A stretch of 7,565 nt of DNA from Alphaproteobacteria bacterium (GTDB lineage: Bacteria > Pseudomonadota > Alphaproteobacteria > Sphingomonadales > Sphingomonadaceae), in contig JAHJSJ010000024.1 of the NCBI GenBank assembly GCA_018830415.1, positions 1 through 7,565 on the forward strand. Reading direction: 5' to 3'. How positions within the stretch are numbered: the stretch's first letter is position 1; each line of letters begins with the position of its first letter. The notes below the pieces were generated by a model. The model saw only the letters and a program-made list of their open reading frames with translations. It was not told the DNA's origin and searched no databases. A program made the translations under genes and the position numbers. This document shows, piece after piece, positions 1 to 6,984 of this stretch.

Positions 1-437
1 GATCAAACAAAAGCCTGCTCGAACGCGACCTTGTTCCGCGCACCAGCCCGACCTGCCGGGCCGAGTTCTGCGGCCGGGGATGCGGGCTTTCGGCGGTGCG
101 CTTCACTACCTTCCGTTTGCTTGATGCGATTGACCCCGAAACGAACCGGGTGTGTTTTGCTGGCCTGTTCGGGGAAAATTACGTCGACGGCAGATTGCGA
201 TTCATGTCTGGGCCGCAGACTGGCTTGGATTTCGGTATCATCGATGCGGACGCGGACTGGCTCACGCTCGATCGTCCGCTGGTGGCGGGAACCGCTATCG
301 GCACCCGCGCTGAACTGCGCGAAGGATGCGATCATACCTTTGCCACCTGCGCGGGCCGATTTGCCAATAGTATCAACTTCCGCGGTGAACCGTTCCTGCC
401 GGGCAATGATCTGCTGTCGCGTTACGGCCAACCATGA
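1..437 (+). CDS. GTA/phage baseplate hub protein, DUF2163 family (g13-like), 3' part only
   Basis: The open frame enters from the left edge (first full codon at 3) and stops at TGA 435-437, so about 144 C-terminal residues are visible. The product resembles the C-terminal half of DUF2163 proteins, which form the hub of the tail-tip baseplate in GTAs and some siphophages. Seen directly: a cysteine-rich segment (codons at 54, 69 and 81, spaced C-x4-C-x3-C), a middle part reading RFTTFRLLDAID, a second pair of cysteines (codons at 327 and 348, C-x6-C), and the family-like ending RFANSINFRGEPFLPGND. Known of the family: the R. capsulatus GTA hub protein and phage lambda gpL carry an iron-sulfur cluster on cysteines; these cysteines are the likely ligands here, by inference. 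The ATG at 96 is internal, because homology-like sequence and the first cysteines lie upstream of it. The next gene overlaps it by four bases, so the two are probably translationally coupled. Confidence 0.88.
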   Translation, partial: SNKSLLERDLVPRTSPTCRAEFCGRGCGLSAVRFTTFRLLDAIDPETNRVCFAGLFGENYVDGRLRFMSGPQTGLDFGIIDADADWLTLDRPLVAGTAIGTRAELREGCDHTFATCAGRFANSINFRGEPFLPGNDLLSRYGQP

Positions 438-868
438 TTGGGGCGGGCGCGCCAAATCCGGGCGTTGCGCTGGCCGAGGCAGCGGCAAAGCTGGTGGGCA
501 GCCCGTTCCGGCTTCACGGACGCGACCCTGCAACCGGTCTCGATTGCGTCGGACTGGTGGTCGCAGCGCTATCCGCAACCGGAGCAACTCCGCATGCGCC
601 CAGCGGTTACGGCTTGCGCAACCTGTCGGTGGATCATTGGCTGCGTTTTGCCGAGCGATCAGGACTGGCAGCGTCGCCTGGCCCAATCCGCACAGGCGAT
701 GTGCTGTTGATCGCGCTCAGCCATTGCCAGCATCATCTGGTCATCGCCGCGAGCGCGGCCAGCATCATTCATGCCCATGCCGGGCTGCGACAAGTGGTGC
801 GACAACCGCTTGATCCCACTTGGCGGCTCCACATCAAGTGGCACGTCGCACAACAAACGGAAGGCTGA
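434..868 (+). CDS. NlpC/P60-family phage/GTA cell-wall peptidase (g14-like)
   Basis: This is a 144-residue protein, the usual size for the small NlpC/P60 peptidases encoded between hub and gp15 genes in GTA clusters. Such enzymes cut peptide cross-links of peptidoglycan and are thought to help the tail tip pass the cell wall. Seen directly: GLDCVGLV, with the probable nucleophile Cys38, preceded by GSPFRLHGRDP; a QHHLVIA segment with the probable catalytic His101 (His100 is adjacent); and IIHAHAGL, where His113 or His115 could be the third polar residue. The motif order Cys, His, His fits the fold. There is no signal peptide, as expected for a particle-borne enzyme. The ATG overlaps the stop of the hub gene (ATGA at 434-437), which supports this start. 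The gp15-like gene begins four bases after its stop codon. Confidence 0.9.
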   Translation: MIGAGAPNPGVALAEAAAKLVGSPFRLHGRDPATGLDCVGLVVAALSATGATPHAPSGYGLRNLSVDHWLRFAERSGLAASPGPIRTGDVLLIALSHCQHHLVIAASAASIIHAHAGLRQVVRQPLDPTWRLHIKWHVAQQTEG

Positions 869-872
869 TTTC

Positions 873-3053
873 ATGGCAACATTGGTGCTTACAGCCATCG
901 GCACTGCCGTTGGTGGGCCGATTGGTGGAGCGATTGGCGCTTTGGTCGGTCAGCAGGTCGATGGGCTCATTTTTGGCGGCGGCACCCGCCAAGGGCCTCG
1001 TCTGCGCGAAGTGACGATCAGCACGTCGAGCTATGGCCAGCCAATCGCGCGCCTCTTCGGGCGGATGCGGGTGCCCGGTTCGGTGATCTGGTCGACCGAC
1101 CTGATTGAAAACAGGCGCAAGGAAAAGGGGCGCAAGGGACAGCCATCGACCGTCACCTTCGCCTACACGGCCTCGTTCGCGATTGCATTGTCGAGCACCC
1201 CGATCGCGCGGCTCGGGCGGGTCTGGGCCGATGGCAACCTGCTGCGCGGAAGCCTTGGCGACCTCAAGGTAGGCGGGAGCCTGCGCATCTACTGCGGCCA
1301 CGGCGACAACCCGGTTGATCCCCTGATCGCGGCCGCCAAAAGCGGTCAGGCGCCAGCCTTCCGGGACTGTGCCTATGTGGTGTTCGAAGATCTTGAACTG
1401 GGGGATTTTGGCAACCGTATCCCGGCGCTCAGCTTTGAAATCTTCGCCGAAGGGGGCGATGACACTGTCTCTCTGGAACGGTTGGTGCCTGGGGCGGTTC
1501 CGGCTGCAACGCCGGTCATGCTGGCCCATGCCCGGGGCTTTGCCGATGAAGGCGGACCCCTTTCCGCAAGTTTGGCAGCGATTGATCAGGTCATCCCGCT
1601 GATCTGCACATCAGGCAAATATGGCCCGATCATTGCCCCTAGGGCGGTTCCAGATGGGGAAATTATCACTCTGCCCGCCCAACTCGCGCTGCGCGACAAT
1701 GGCTCAGACGAAGCCCGGCACAAGCAGCGGTCAGGTGTCCCGACCCAGGAACCGGCGGCCCTGCGCTATTACGACGAAGATCGCGATTACCAGCCGGGCG
1801 TGCAGCGCGCGATTGGCACGCGGCAGGTGGGCCGCGAATTGATGGTTGATCTGCCCGCCACCATGAACGCAAGCGGAGCACGGCAGCTGGCCAATGACAG
1901 TGCGAATCGTGCACGCTGGCAGCACGAAACGGTGCTCTGGCGCACCAGCGAAATCGACCCGCGCCTATCCCCCGGCACCATCGTGCGCATTCCCGATGCT
2001 CCCGGATACTGGTTGTTGCGCAGTTGGGAATGGCTCGACCGCGGGATTGAACTCGAATTGGAAAGGCTCGCGCCCGGCCTTACAACGGCCCGCATCAGCG
2101 ATCCGGGCGAGCCCTTGCCGCCGTCAGATCTGGTGATCCCGGATACGAAGCTGGCCGCCATAGAAGTTCCGGCAGACGGCAATGCCAATCCCGCTGCATC
2201 TCTGATTTTCGCAGCCGTTTCGGCCGAAAATAATGCGTGGCGCGGCGCGGCGCTGTTTGCCGTTCAAGGCACCGCGATGGTCGATCTGGGCACCAGCGGA
2301 TCACAGCGCGCCATTATTGGCACACTTTTTGAACCGCTGCCCCCTTCGCGGGCTTTGCTGTTCGAGCCGGAAGGCAAGGCCGTAATCGAACTCGTCGCAG
2401 ACGACATCGCCTTCACTGAAACAAGCATTGATGCCCTCGCCGCAGGAGCCAACCGTTTGCTGGTCGGCAGCGAGGTCATCCAGTTTGTGCGGGCCGCCCC
2501 GTTGGGCAACCGCCGGTGGGAATTGTCAGGATTGCTTCGCGGACGCGGCGGCACCGAGCACAGCGCGGCGCAGGGCCATCCTGCGCAAACCCTTGCCGTC
2601 CTGCTGGATAACAGTCTGGTCGCGCTCGATCAGGAGCTAGTTCCACCGCTGCCGACCACGCGAATCGCGGCAATCGGGAGAGGCGATACCGAAGCGGTGC
2701 TCGCCCCGCTCGCCAATCCCGGCCTTTCGCGCCGCCCGCCGTGCCCGGTTCACCCGCGCCAAAGGACCGATCCGGATCAGACCCGGCATTTCACCTGGAC
2801 CCGGCGCGCGCGCGGGCAATGGCGCTGGGACAATGCGGTCGAGGTGCCACTGGTGGAAGAACGCGAACTTTATCAAATCGGCTACGGCCCGACCGCCGCG
2901 CCGCACGTCACATGGACGCGCAGCGAACCACAATTGTCGCTGACTCAGCCAGAAATTGCGAGCCTGCGGGACACGCACGGCAATGCCGATCTGTGGGTCA
3001 GGCAGGTCGGAACATTCGACCGCTCACCGGCGCTGTTGCTCGCGTCGCTTTAA
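873..3053 (+). CDS. GTA/phage tail baseplate host-specificity protein (g15 'megatron'-like, short form)
   Basis: This 726-residue tail-tip protein matches the GTA gp15 family, which closes the tail tube and contacts the recipient cell. Seen directly: a Gly/Ala-rich hydrophobic N-terminus (residues 1-37, GTAVGGPIGGAIGALVGQQ); a family-like block at 55-75 (GQPIARLFGRMRVPGSVIW); NRIPALSFEIFAEG near 181-194; a Phage-tail_3-like stretch at about 290-400, including YYDEDRDYQPGVQRAIG; and a C-terminal block near 550 (LSGLLRGRGGTEH) typical of this family. The Rhodobacter protein is about 1300 residues and has a TIM-barrel domain between the first and second of these regions. Here only about 100 residues separate them, so the barrel seems absent. 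The ATG at 873 has GGAAG at 859-863 before it. In-frame extension upstream to 771 would overlap the peptidase and adds no family-like sequence. The gene lies 4 bases after the peptidase and 19 before the DUF2793 gene. Confidence 0.88.
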   Translation: MATLVLTAIGTAVGGPIGGAIGALVGQQVDGLIFGGGTRQGPRLREVTISTSSYGQPIARLFGRMRVPGSVIWSTDLIENRRKEKGRKGQPSTVTFAYTASFAIALSSTPIARLGRVWADGNLLRGSLGDLKVGGSLRIYCGHGDNPVDPLIAAAKSGQAPAFRDCAYVVFEDLELGDFGNRIPALSFEIFAEGGDDTVSLERLVPGAVPAATPVMLAHARGFADEGGPLSASLAAIDQVIPLICTSGKYGPIIAPRAVPDGEIITLPAQLALRDNGSDEARHKQRSGVPTQEPAALRYYDEDRDYQPGVQRAIGTRQVGRELMVDLPATMNASGARQLANDSANRARWQHETVLWRTSEIDPRLSPGTIVRIPDAPGYWLLRSWEWLDRGIELELERLAPGLTTARISDPGEPLPPSDLVIPDTKLAAIEVPADGNANPAASLIFAAVSAENNAWRGAALFAVQGTAMVDLGTSGSQRAIIGTLFEPLPPSRALLFEPEGKAVIELVADDIAFTETSIDALAAGANRLLVGSEVIQFVRAAPLGNRRWELSGLLRGRGGTEHSAAQGHPAQTLAVLLDNSLVALDQELVPPLPTTRIAAIGRGDTEAVLAPLANPGLSRRPPCPVHPRQRTDPDQTRHFTWTRRARGQWRWDNAVEVPLVEERELYQIGYGPTAAPHVTWTRSEPQLSLTQPEIASLRDTHGNADLWVRQVGTFDRSPALLLASL

Positions 3054-3072
3054 CCAAGCTCAGGAGTTCTGC

Positions 3073-3537
3073 ATGTCCGAACCTTTTACCTTCACCTCCT
3101 CCACGCCGAACATCGGCTTACCATTGCTGATCGCAGGCCAGGCACAAAAGGAATTCTTCCTCAATCAGTCGCTTGTTATTGTGGATTCGCTTCATCGCCG
3201 CTCTGTGATAGCCTCGCAGCCTGCACCGCCGACGAATGCCGACGAAGGCGACTGCTTCCGGATCACTGCCCCTGCAACGCAGGAGTGGGTGGGTTGCGAA
3301 GATCACATTTCCATTCGGATTGGCGGCAGCTGGCACTTCATTGCACCGCGCGAAGGCATGTTCGTGTTTGACAGCGCGGCGGATCAGTTCCTGCTTTATC
3401 AATCAGGTTGGCGGGTCGCTTCTACACCTGCAATCCCGGCGTCCGGCGCCGTAATTGATGCCGAAGCGCGCGCCGCGATCAGTGAGTTGATCGATGCTCT
3501 GCGCGACATCGGGATTTTTGCGCCCGTGGCCGATTGA
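3073..3537 (+). CDS. DUF2793 family protein, GTA/phage tail-associated
   Basis: This 154-residue protein carries the DUF2793 signature: a start like SEPFTFTSSTPNIGLPLLIAG, then QAQKEFFLNQSLVIVDSL, a middle block with DEGDCFRITAPATQEWVG, and GSWHFIAPREGMFVFD. DUF2793 proteins occur next to tail genes of alphaproteobacterial phages and GTAs. From memory, the R. capsulatus GTA tail-fibre protein encoded at a separate locus also bears this domain. A role as a tail fibre or its attachment piece is therefore plausible but inferred. The protein ends about 50 residues after the conserved part, with a short charged segment (DAEARAAISELIDALRDIG) that may form a helix, so no long receptor-binding fibre is present. 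The ATG follows a strong AGGAG (3062-3066) at six bases. Gap and strand suggest it is the last gene of the tail operon: the next gene is 163 bases on and unrelated. Confidence 0.82.
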   Translation: MSEPFTFTSSTPNIGLPLLIAGQAQKEFFLNQSLVIVDSLHRRSVIASQPAPPTNADEGDCFRITAPATQEWVGCEDHISIRIGGSWHFIAPREGMFVFDSAADQFLLYQSGWRVASTPAIPASGAVIDAEARAAISELIDALRDIGIFAPVAD

Positions 3538-3700
3538 AAGGACCGCTTCTCACCCGCCGAACATAGTTGCATTTTTCGACTAGAGACTGCCATCGCGACA
3601 TTCTTGCAACACCCTTGCGTGATTGATGGCTTGCCTCTGGCATAGGGAAAAGATAGAGACAGTCTGTGCCTCAAGTCTAATATAAAAGGGGAATCTGAGT

Positions 3701-4843
3701 ATGCGCAAACTCGTCATTGGAATGGCGATGGCTTCGACCGCGCTGACAACGCCTGCCATGGCCCGCGACGGCCAATGGTACATTCAGGGCGATGCTGGTG
3801 CCATGATTGTCGAAGACCAGGATCTCGATATCAACGGTGTGAAAGACAATGCAGGCGTCGGCTACGACACTGGGTTCGATTTTGGTGCCGCAGTCGGCTA
3901 CGACTTTGGGGTTTTCCGCCTCGAAGCCGAGACCAGCTATCGCGCTGCTATCGATCCGGAAGATGTTACCGCCGGCAGCCAGGGCCTCGCGCTCTTTCCT
4001 CCCACCGTCCCCACCTTCAATGGGAAGCGTAGTGCGTTTGGGGAAATGAATGCACTCAGCTTCATGCTGAACGGCCTAGTAGATTTCGGCGACGACGATA
4101 GCCTTCAGGCATTTCTCGGCGGCGGCATCGGTGTGGCCCGTGTGGACATGGACGCCAGCGTGGATGACAGAGGCCCCGGTGTCTGGAATGACTCCGATAC
4201 GGGTTTGGCTTGGCAAATTCTTGCAGGTGTTCGTGCTCCGATCAGCGACTCGTGGGATATTGGCCTGAAGTATCGTTACTTCAATGCGCCAGACATTGGC
4301 CTCGTCGACCCGTTGGGGCGTAACCTCGATACCGAACTTGTCACGCACTCGTTGATGGGGTCGATCACCTATAATTTCGGTGGTGAAGAACCTGTTGTCG
4401 CGCCAGTGGCACCTCCCCCGCCACCGCCACCGCCACCGCCACCGCCGCCGCCGCCGCCTCCGCCCCCGCCGCCACCGCCACCACCGGTGCCGTGCAACAC
4501 GGGCCCGTACATCGTGTTCTTCGACTTTGATCAGTCGGACATCACGGCTGAGGCTGCAACTATCCTTAACAGCGCCGTCACAGCCTACGCCAATTGTGGT
4601 TCGGCAAACGTGATGTTGGCGGGTCACACTGACCGTGCGGGTAGCGTCAAGTACAACATCGGCTTGGCTGAACGTCGTAACGCATCGGTTCGCAGCTACC
4701 TGAACGGTCGCGGCATCCCTGATGGCCGCATTGCCGGTGAAGCGTTTGGCGAATCTCAGCCGCGCGTCCCGACCGCCGACGGTGTGCGCGAAGCGCAGAA
4801 CCGCCGCGTGAAAGTGACCTATGGCCCGGGTTCGGGCATGTAA
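3701..4843 (+). CDS. OmpA-family outer-membrane protein with long proline linker
   Basis: This 380-residue envelope protein is built like OmpA. It has a signal peptide (1-21, cleavage after PAMA), a beta-barrel domain (about 22-226) of alternating hydrophobic strands ending in ITYNF, a linker with 25 consecutive prolines (238-262), and a C-terminal OmpA domain (about 268-376). The last carries the peptidoglycan-binding signature GHTDRAGS...YN...AERRN. Asp311 and Arg326 have the same 15-residue spacing as the diaminopimelate-binding Asp and Arg of E. coli OmpA. The likely role is to anchor the outer membrane to the wall; pore activity is possible but not shown. Cys265 and Cys299 might form a disulfide. 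AGGGGA lies eight bases before the ATG, supporting the start. The gene stands alone between the GTA-like operon and a terminator. The 163-base leader (3538-3700) probably holds its promoter, although I could not place convincing -35/-10 boxes. Confidence 0.95.
   Translation: MRKLVIGMAMASTALTTPAMARDGQWYIQGDAGAMIVEDQDLDINGVKDNAGVGYDTGFDFGAAVGYDFGVFRLEAETSYRAAIDPEDVTAGSQGLALFPPTVPTFNGKRSAFGEMNALSFMLNGLVDFGDDDSLQAFLGGGIGVARVDMDASVDDRGPGVWNDSDTGLAWQILAGVRAPISDSWDIGLKYRYFNAPDIGLVDPLGRNLDTELVTHSLMGSITYNFGGEEPVVAPVAPPPPPPPPPPPPPPPPPPPPPPPPPVPCNTGPYIVFFDFDQSDITAEAATILNSAVTAYANCGSANVMLAGHTDRAGSVKYNIGLAERRNASVRSYLNGRGIPDGRIAGEAFGESQPRVPTADGVREAQNRRVKVTYGPGSGM
4412..4486 (+). repeat. Run of 25 proline codons in the ompA-like gene
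   Basis: In frame, every codon here is CCN: 14 CCG, 7 CCA, 2 CCT and 2 CCC. The first third is an alternating CCA/CCG array (period 6) followed by a run of CCG (period 3), so the DNA is a low-complexity microsatellite able to gain or lose whole codons. The encoded rigid polyproline helix separates the barrel from the peptidoglycan-binding domain. Known in general: three or more consecutive prolines stall ribosomes and need elongation factor P. Confidence 0.97.
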
Positions 4844-4868
4844 GTCACCCCACTAAGGGTATTGAAGA

Positions 4869-4896
4869 GGGGCTGGAGCAATCCAGCCCCTTTTTT
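4869..4896 (+). terminator. Intrinsic terminator of the ompA-like gene
   Basis: There is a perfect 9-bp stem, GGGGCTGGA (4869-4877) with TCCAGCCCC (4882-4890), closed by a GCAA loop of the stable GNRA class and followed directly by six T (4891-4896). It lies 25 bases after the stop of the ompA-like gene. The A-rich bases before the stem (GAAGA) could pair with the T tract and lengthen the stem. Read on the other strand, the stem is followed by TCTTCAAT rather than a proper T run, so it is mainly a + strand terminator. Confidence 0.93.
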
Positions 4897-5373
4897 GTTG
4901 GGGTCTCGTCAAATGAGTGTCGTTGAAGTGACGAGACCTTGCGCACTCAGGGTCGCCATAGCGAGATCCTGCCTTGTGCTGACATCACAAGTTCGATCGG
5001 GGATCCGCTGTGTGGTTAAGTCGCCGACGGTAGCTCCACTCCGGCTAGGATCACATGATTGGCGCGTCATCTGCTCGGCGATCTTGCTTCCTAACCTGGA
5101 GCATATTTCAGCCAAGTGGAAGCAGCTGGCTACTCAGAAAACGCAGTGCTTCAGAGACATGAAGTGTTGATTCTGATGAGGTCAGGATGGAATCTTTTCC
5201 GCAGGTCCGGTCATCCCGGTTCACCGTTTTGTGACGGTAAGCCCGATGGCAAGGCGCGAAGTGAAGCCTCAGGCTAGCCAACGCCGCAACGCAGTCTAGC
5301 AGGGCTCCCAGATGCAACCGCTTGGTGGCGAGCAGAATCCGCCATCCGTAACATCTTGGCCTGCACCTGATTG
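4897..5373. other. Convergent intergenic gap without a convincing gene
   Basis: These 477 bases separate the 3' ends of the ompA-like gene (+) and the MFS gene (-) and appear less GC-rich than the flanking genes. Besides the inverted repeat at its left end, I see one minus-strand open stretch of about 75 codons. It runs from just after a stop near 5140 to TGA inside the left repeat arm at 4909-4911 (reading ...STTLI, stop). It contains LAEICSRLGSKIAEQ and TCDVSTRQDLAMATLS. It has no ATG, no evident ribosome site and no family I recognise. A + strand frame overlapping it begins inside the terminator. A small hairpin (ACCGT, loop TTTGTG, ACGGT; 5223-5238) lies further right. The part at 5140-5373 has stops in all frames that matter. 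The open stretch may be a fragment of a decayed mobile-element gene, or chance. Confidence 0.5.
4902..4938. repeat. Perfect 10-base inverted repeat after the terminator
   Basis: GGTCTCGTCA (4902-4911) and TGACGAGACC (4929-4938) are exact reverse complements separated by 17 bases. The left arm sits within GGGGTCTCGTCA (4900-4911). No T run follows on either strand, so it is not a standard terminator. It could be an element end, a protein-binding site or an RNA hairpin; the sequence does not decide. Confidence 0.75.
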
Positions 5374-6978
5374 CTATACCTCGGAACGATCGGGAAGCAC
5401 TCCCCGTTCTGGTGTCGGCACTGACTCGCCCATTGCTGCCCGGGCGCGCTGCGCGATGGTCGCTTCGGCAACTGGTAGCGCGCGGTAAGCGTAGATCAGC
5501 AGAATGAGCGATATCGGTGCCACCGCGATCAGCGAAAGAACGCCCATCCGCATGCTTCCGGTCAACTCTGAAATCTGTCCGACCATGTAAGGCCCAATCG
5601 CGAGGCCAACCAGCGTGGTCGCAAGAAAGAATGAGGCCGTCGCAGTACCTCGCATCCGCGGGAGAACCAGATCCTGCGTGGTCGCCGCCGCCGCCCCCAG
5701 AGCGGTCGCAGCGAACAGGCCGGCGAGGAAATTCATCACATAGAACAGCGCCGCGTTCTCTGTGGTGAATCCAACCCATATCGGGATCACCGGGGCGATA
5801 ATGCCGAACATGATGACAAGAATGCGTCCCGATGGATTGCGGACACGCAGCCAGTCAGACATGCGCCCGCCCAGAATCACCCCAAGAAATCCGGACACAG
5901 CCCCGCTGCCACCGAGCACGAAGGCGAGCTCCTCCTTTGGCAGTTTGAGCACAGTCTCCGCATATGGCGCTGACCAGAACGCCAACGCGTATGCTCCGAG
6001 CGAGACCAGCCCATATCCCAGAGCCGTGCAAATGAAGGCCGGCGTACCCCAGATCAGGCTGAAGGTAGCAGGATCGTGGCGCCGGAGCGTCGCAGCCCAG
6101 GAAAACACCGCATAATAGCCGAACGCCATGGCTGACCATTGTGGCAAATTGTTAGTCAGCTTGGTCATGATTACCGCAAGGATGACCATGGCAGCCGCCA
6201 TCGCCAGATTGATCAGCACCGCCATTGGGCCACGGCGCATGGCATGGATCAATGTAAACGGCGGGAGTAGCATCGAAAGGTCGGTGAAGAAATCAAACAA
6301 CGGATGGCGGCCGCTCGCATTTTCTTCGGGCGGTCGCGCAGGTTCGCGCAGCGACGCCACCCACAGCGCAAGCAGCAGGCCGGGCAGGCCTACCGCCATG
6401 AAGGCGGCCTGCCAGCCAACCAACCCACCGATTCCGCCACCCGGATAGGCCGCGTCCCAGACCTGCGAAATCTTGGCGCCAATAAAAAGGGAGACCCCTC
6501 CGCCAAGATACAGGCCGGAAGAATAGATTGCCAATGCAGTAGCGCGCTGGCGGGTGGGAAAATAATCTGAGATCAGCGAATATGCGGTCGGGCTTGCGGT
6601 TGCTTCGCCAACCCCCACCCCCATCCGTGCCAGTGACAACGTAAAATAATTGCGCGCAAGCCCGGATAGCGCGGTCATGGTTGACCACAGAACCAAACCG
6701 ATAGTCAGCAGACGCACGCGATGCCAACGGTCCGCCAGCCGGCCCAATGGCACACCAAACAACGCATAGAACACCGCAAAGGCAGCCCCACCCAGGAAAC
6801 CCAGCTGTCCATCGGTCAGGTCGAGGTCGCGCTTGATATCGACAGCGAGGATCGAGAGGATCTGCCGATCGATGAAATTGAGGATATAGACCACAACCAA
6901 CACGCCCAGGACATACCAGCTATATGCGGACGCTGGCGCATCCTCACGGGCCTGCGCCGCAGTTGCTTCCTCGCTCAA
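5374..6978 (-). CDS. MFS transporter, spinster-like, with enlarged central region
   Basis: This 534-residue inner-membrane transporter belongs to the major facilitator superfamily. Seen directly: a first membrane segment running into YILNFIDRQILS (31-42), typical of spinster-like proteins; motif A between segments 2 and 3 (GVPLGRLADRWHRVR, 75-89); a GVGEATASPTAYSLISDYFP block (123-141); and a second-half counterpart LGGRMSDWLRVR (369-380). The family is usually about 430-470 residues. The extra length lies in the middle (about 215-305), where an acidic/proline loop precedes two additional hydrophobic stretches (252-271 and 281-297). Substrate unknown. The start is TTG at 6976-6978: AGGGGA lies six bases before it, an in-frame TAA lies a short way upstream, and no ATG occurs before the first membrane segments. 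It follows queC on the same strand after 52 bases, so co-transcription is possible. Confidence 0.92.
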   Translation of the reverse strand: MSEEATAAQAREDAPASAYSWYVLGVLVVVYILNFIDRQILSILAVDIKRDLDLTDGQLGFLGGAAFAVFYALFGVPLGRLADRWHRVRLLTIGLVLWSTMTALSGLARNYFTLSLARMGVGVGEATASPTAYSLISDYFPTRQRATALAIYSSGLYLGGGVSLFIGAKISQVWDAAYPGGGIGGLVGWQAAFMAVGLPGLLLALWVASLREPARPPEENASGRHPLFDFFTDLSMLLPPFTLIHAMRRGPMAVLINLAMAAAMVILAVIMTKLTNNLPQWSAMAFGYYAVFSWAATLRRHDPATFSLIWGTPAFICTALGYGLVSLGAYALAFWSAPYAETVLKLPKEELAFVLGGSGAVSGFLGVILGGRMSDWLRVRNPSGRILVIMFGIIAPVIPIWVGFTTENAALFYVMNFLAGLFAATALGAAAATTQDLVLPRMRGTATASFFLATTLVGLAIGPYMVGQISELTGSMRMGVLSLIAVAPISLILLIYAYRALPVAEATIAQRARAAMGESVPTPERGVLPDRSEV

Positions 6979-6984
6979 GAATGA

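Noticed and set aside
31..813. A 260-codon + strand open frame across the hub and peptidase genes
   Set aside because: It lies in another frame over two genes with clear family motifs, is rich in Arg, Ser and Pro as out-of-frame GC-rich DNA usually is, and shows no domain.
771..872. In-frame upstream extension of the gp15-like gene to an ATG at 771
   Set aside because: It would overlap the peptidase gene by about 100 bases, its residues are unlike the family, and the ATG at 873 has a ribosome site and begins with the expected hydrophobic N-terminus.
3604..3686. Possible promoter boxes before the ompA-like gene, such as TTGCCT (3631-3636) with TAGAGA (3654-3659), or TATAAA at 3681-3686
   Set aside because: The first pair has good spacing but a poor -10 box; TATAAA lacks a matching -35 and is too close to the ribosome site. 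A promoter probably lies here but cannot be placed.
4076..4627. A 183-codon minus-strand open frame opposite the ompA-like gene
   Set aside because: Its Arg/Trp-rich core is only the reverse reading of the proline codon run; the + strand gene has a signal peptide and OmpA motifs.
4985..5010. TTCGATC, resembling a tRNA T-loop
   Set aside because: The flanking bases cannot form the 5-bp T stem, and no acceptor or anticodon arms could be found around it.
4862..5170. A 102-codon + strand open frame
   Set aside because: Its first codon is inside the terminator region, no ribosome site precedes it or the internal ATG at 4914, and the product matches nothing I recognise.
5108..5779. A 223-codon minus-strand frame at the 3' end of the MFS gene
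   Set aside because: It overlaps the transporter in another frame, is rich in Arg, His and Ser, and has no recognisable domain.
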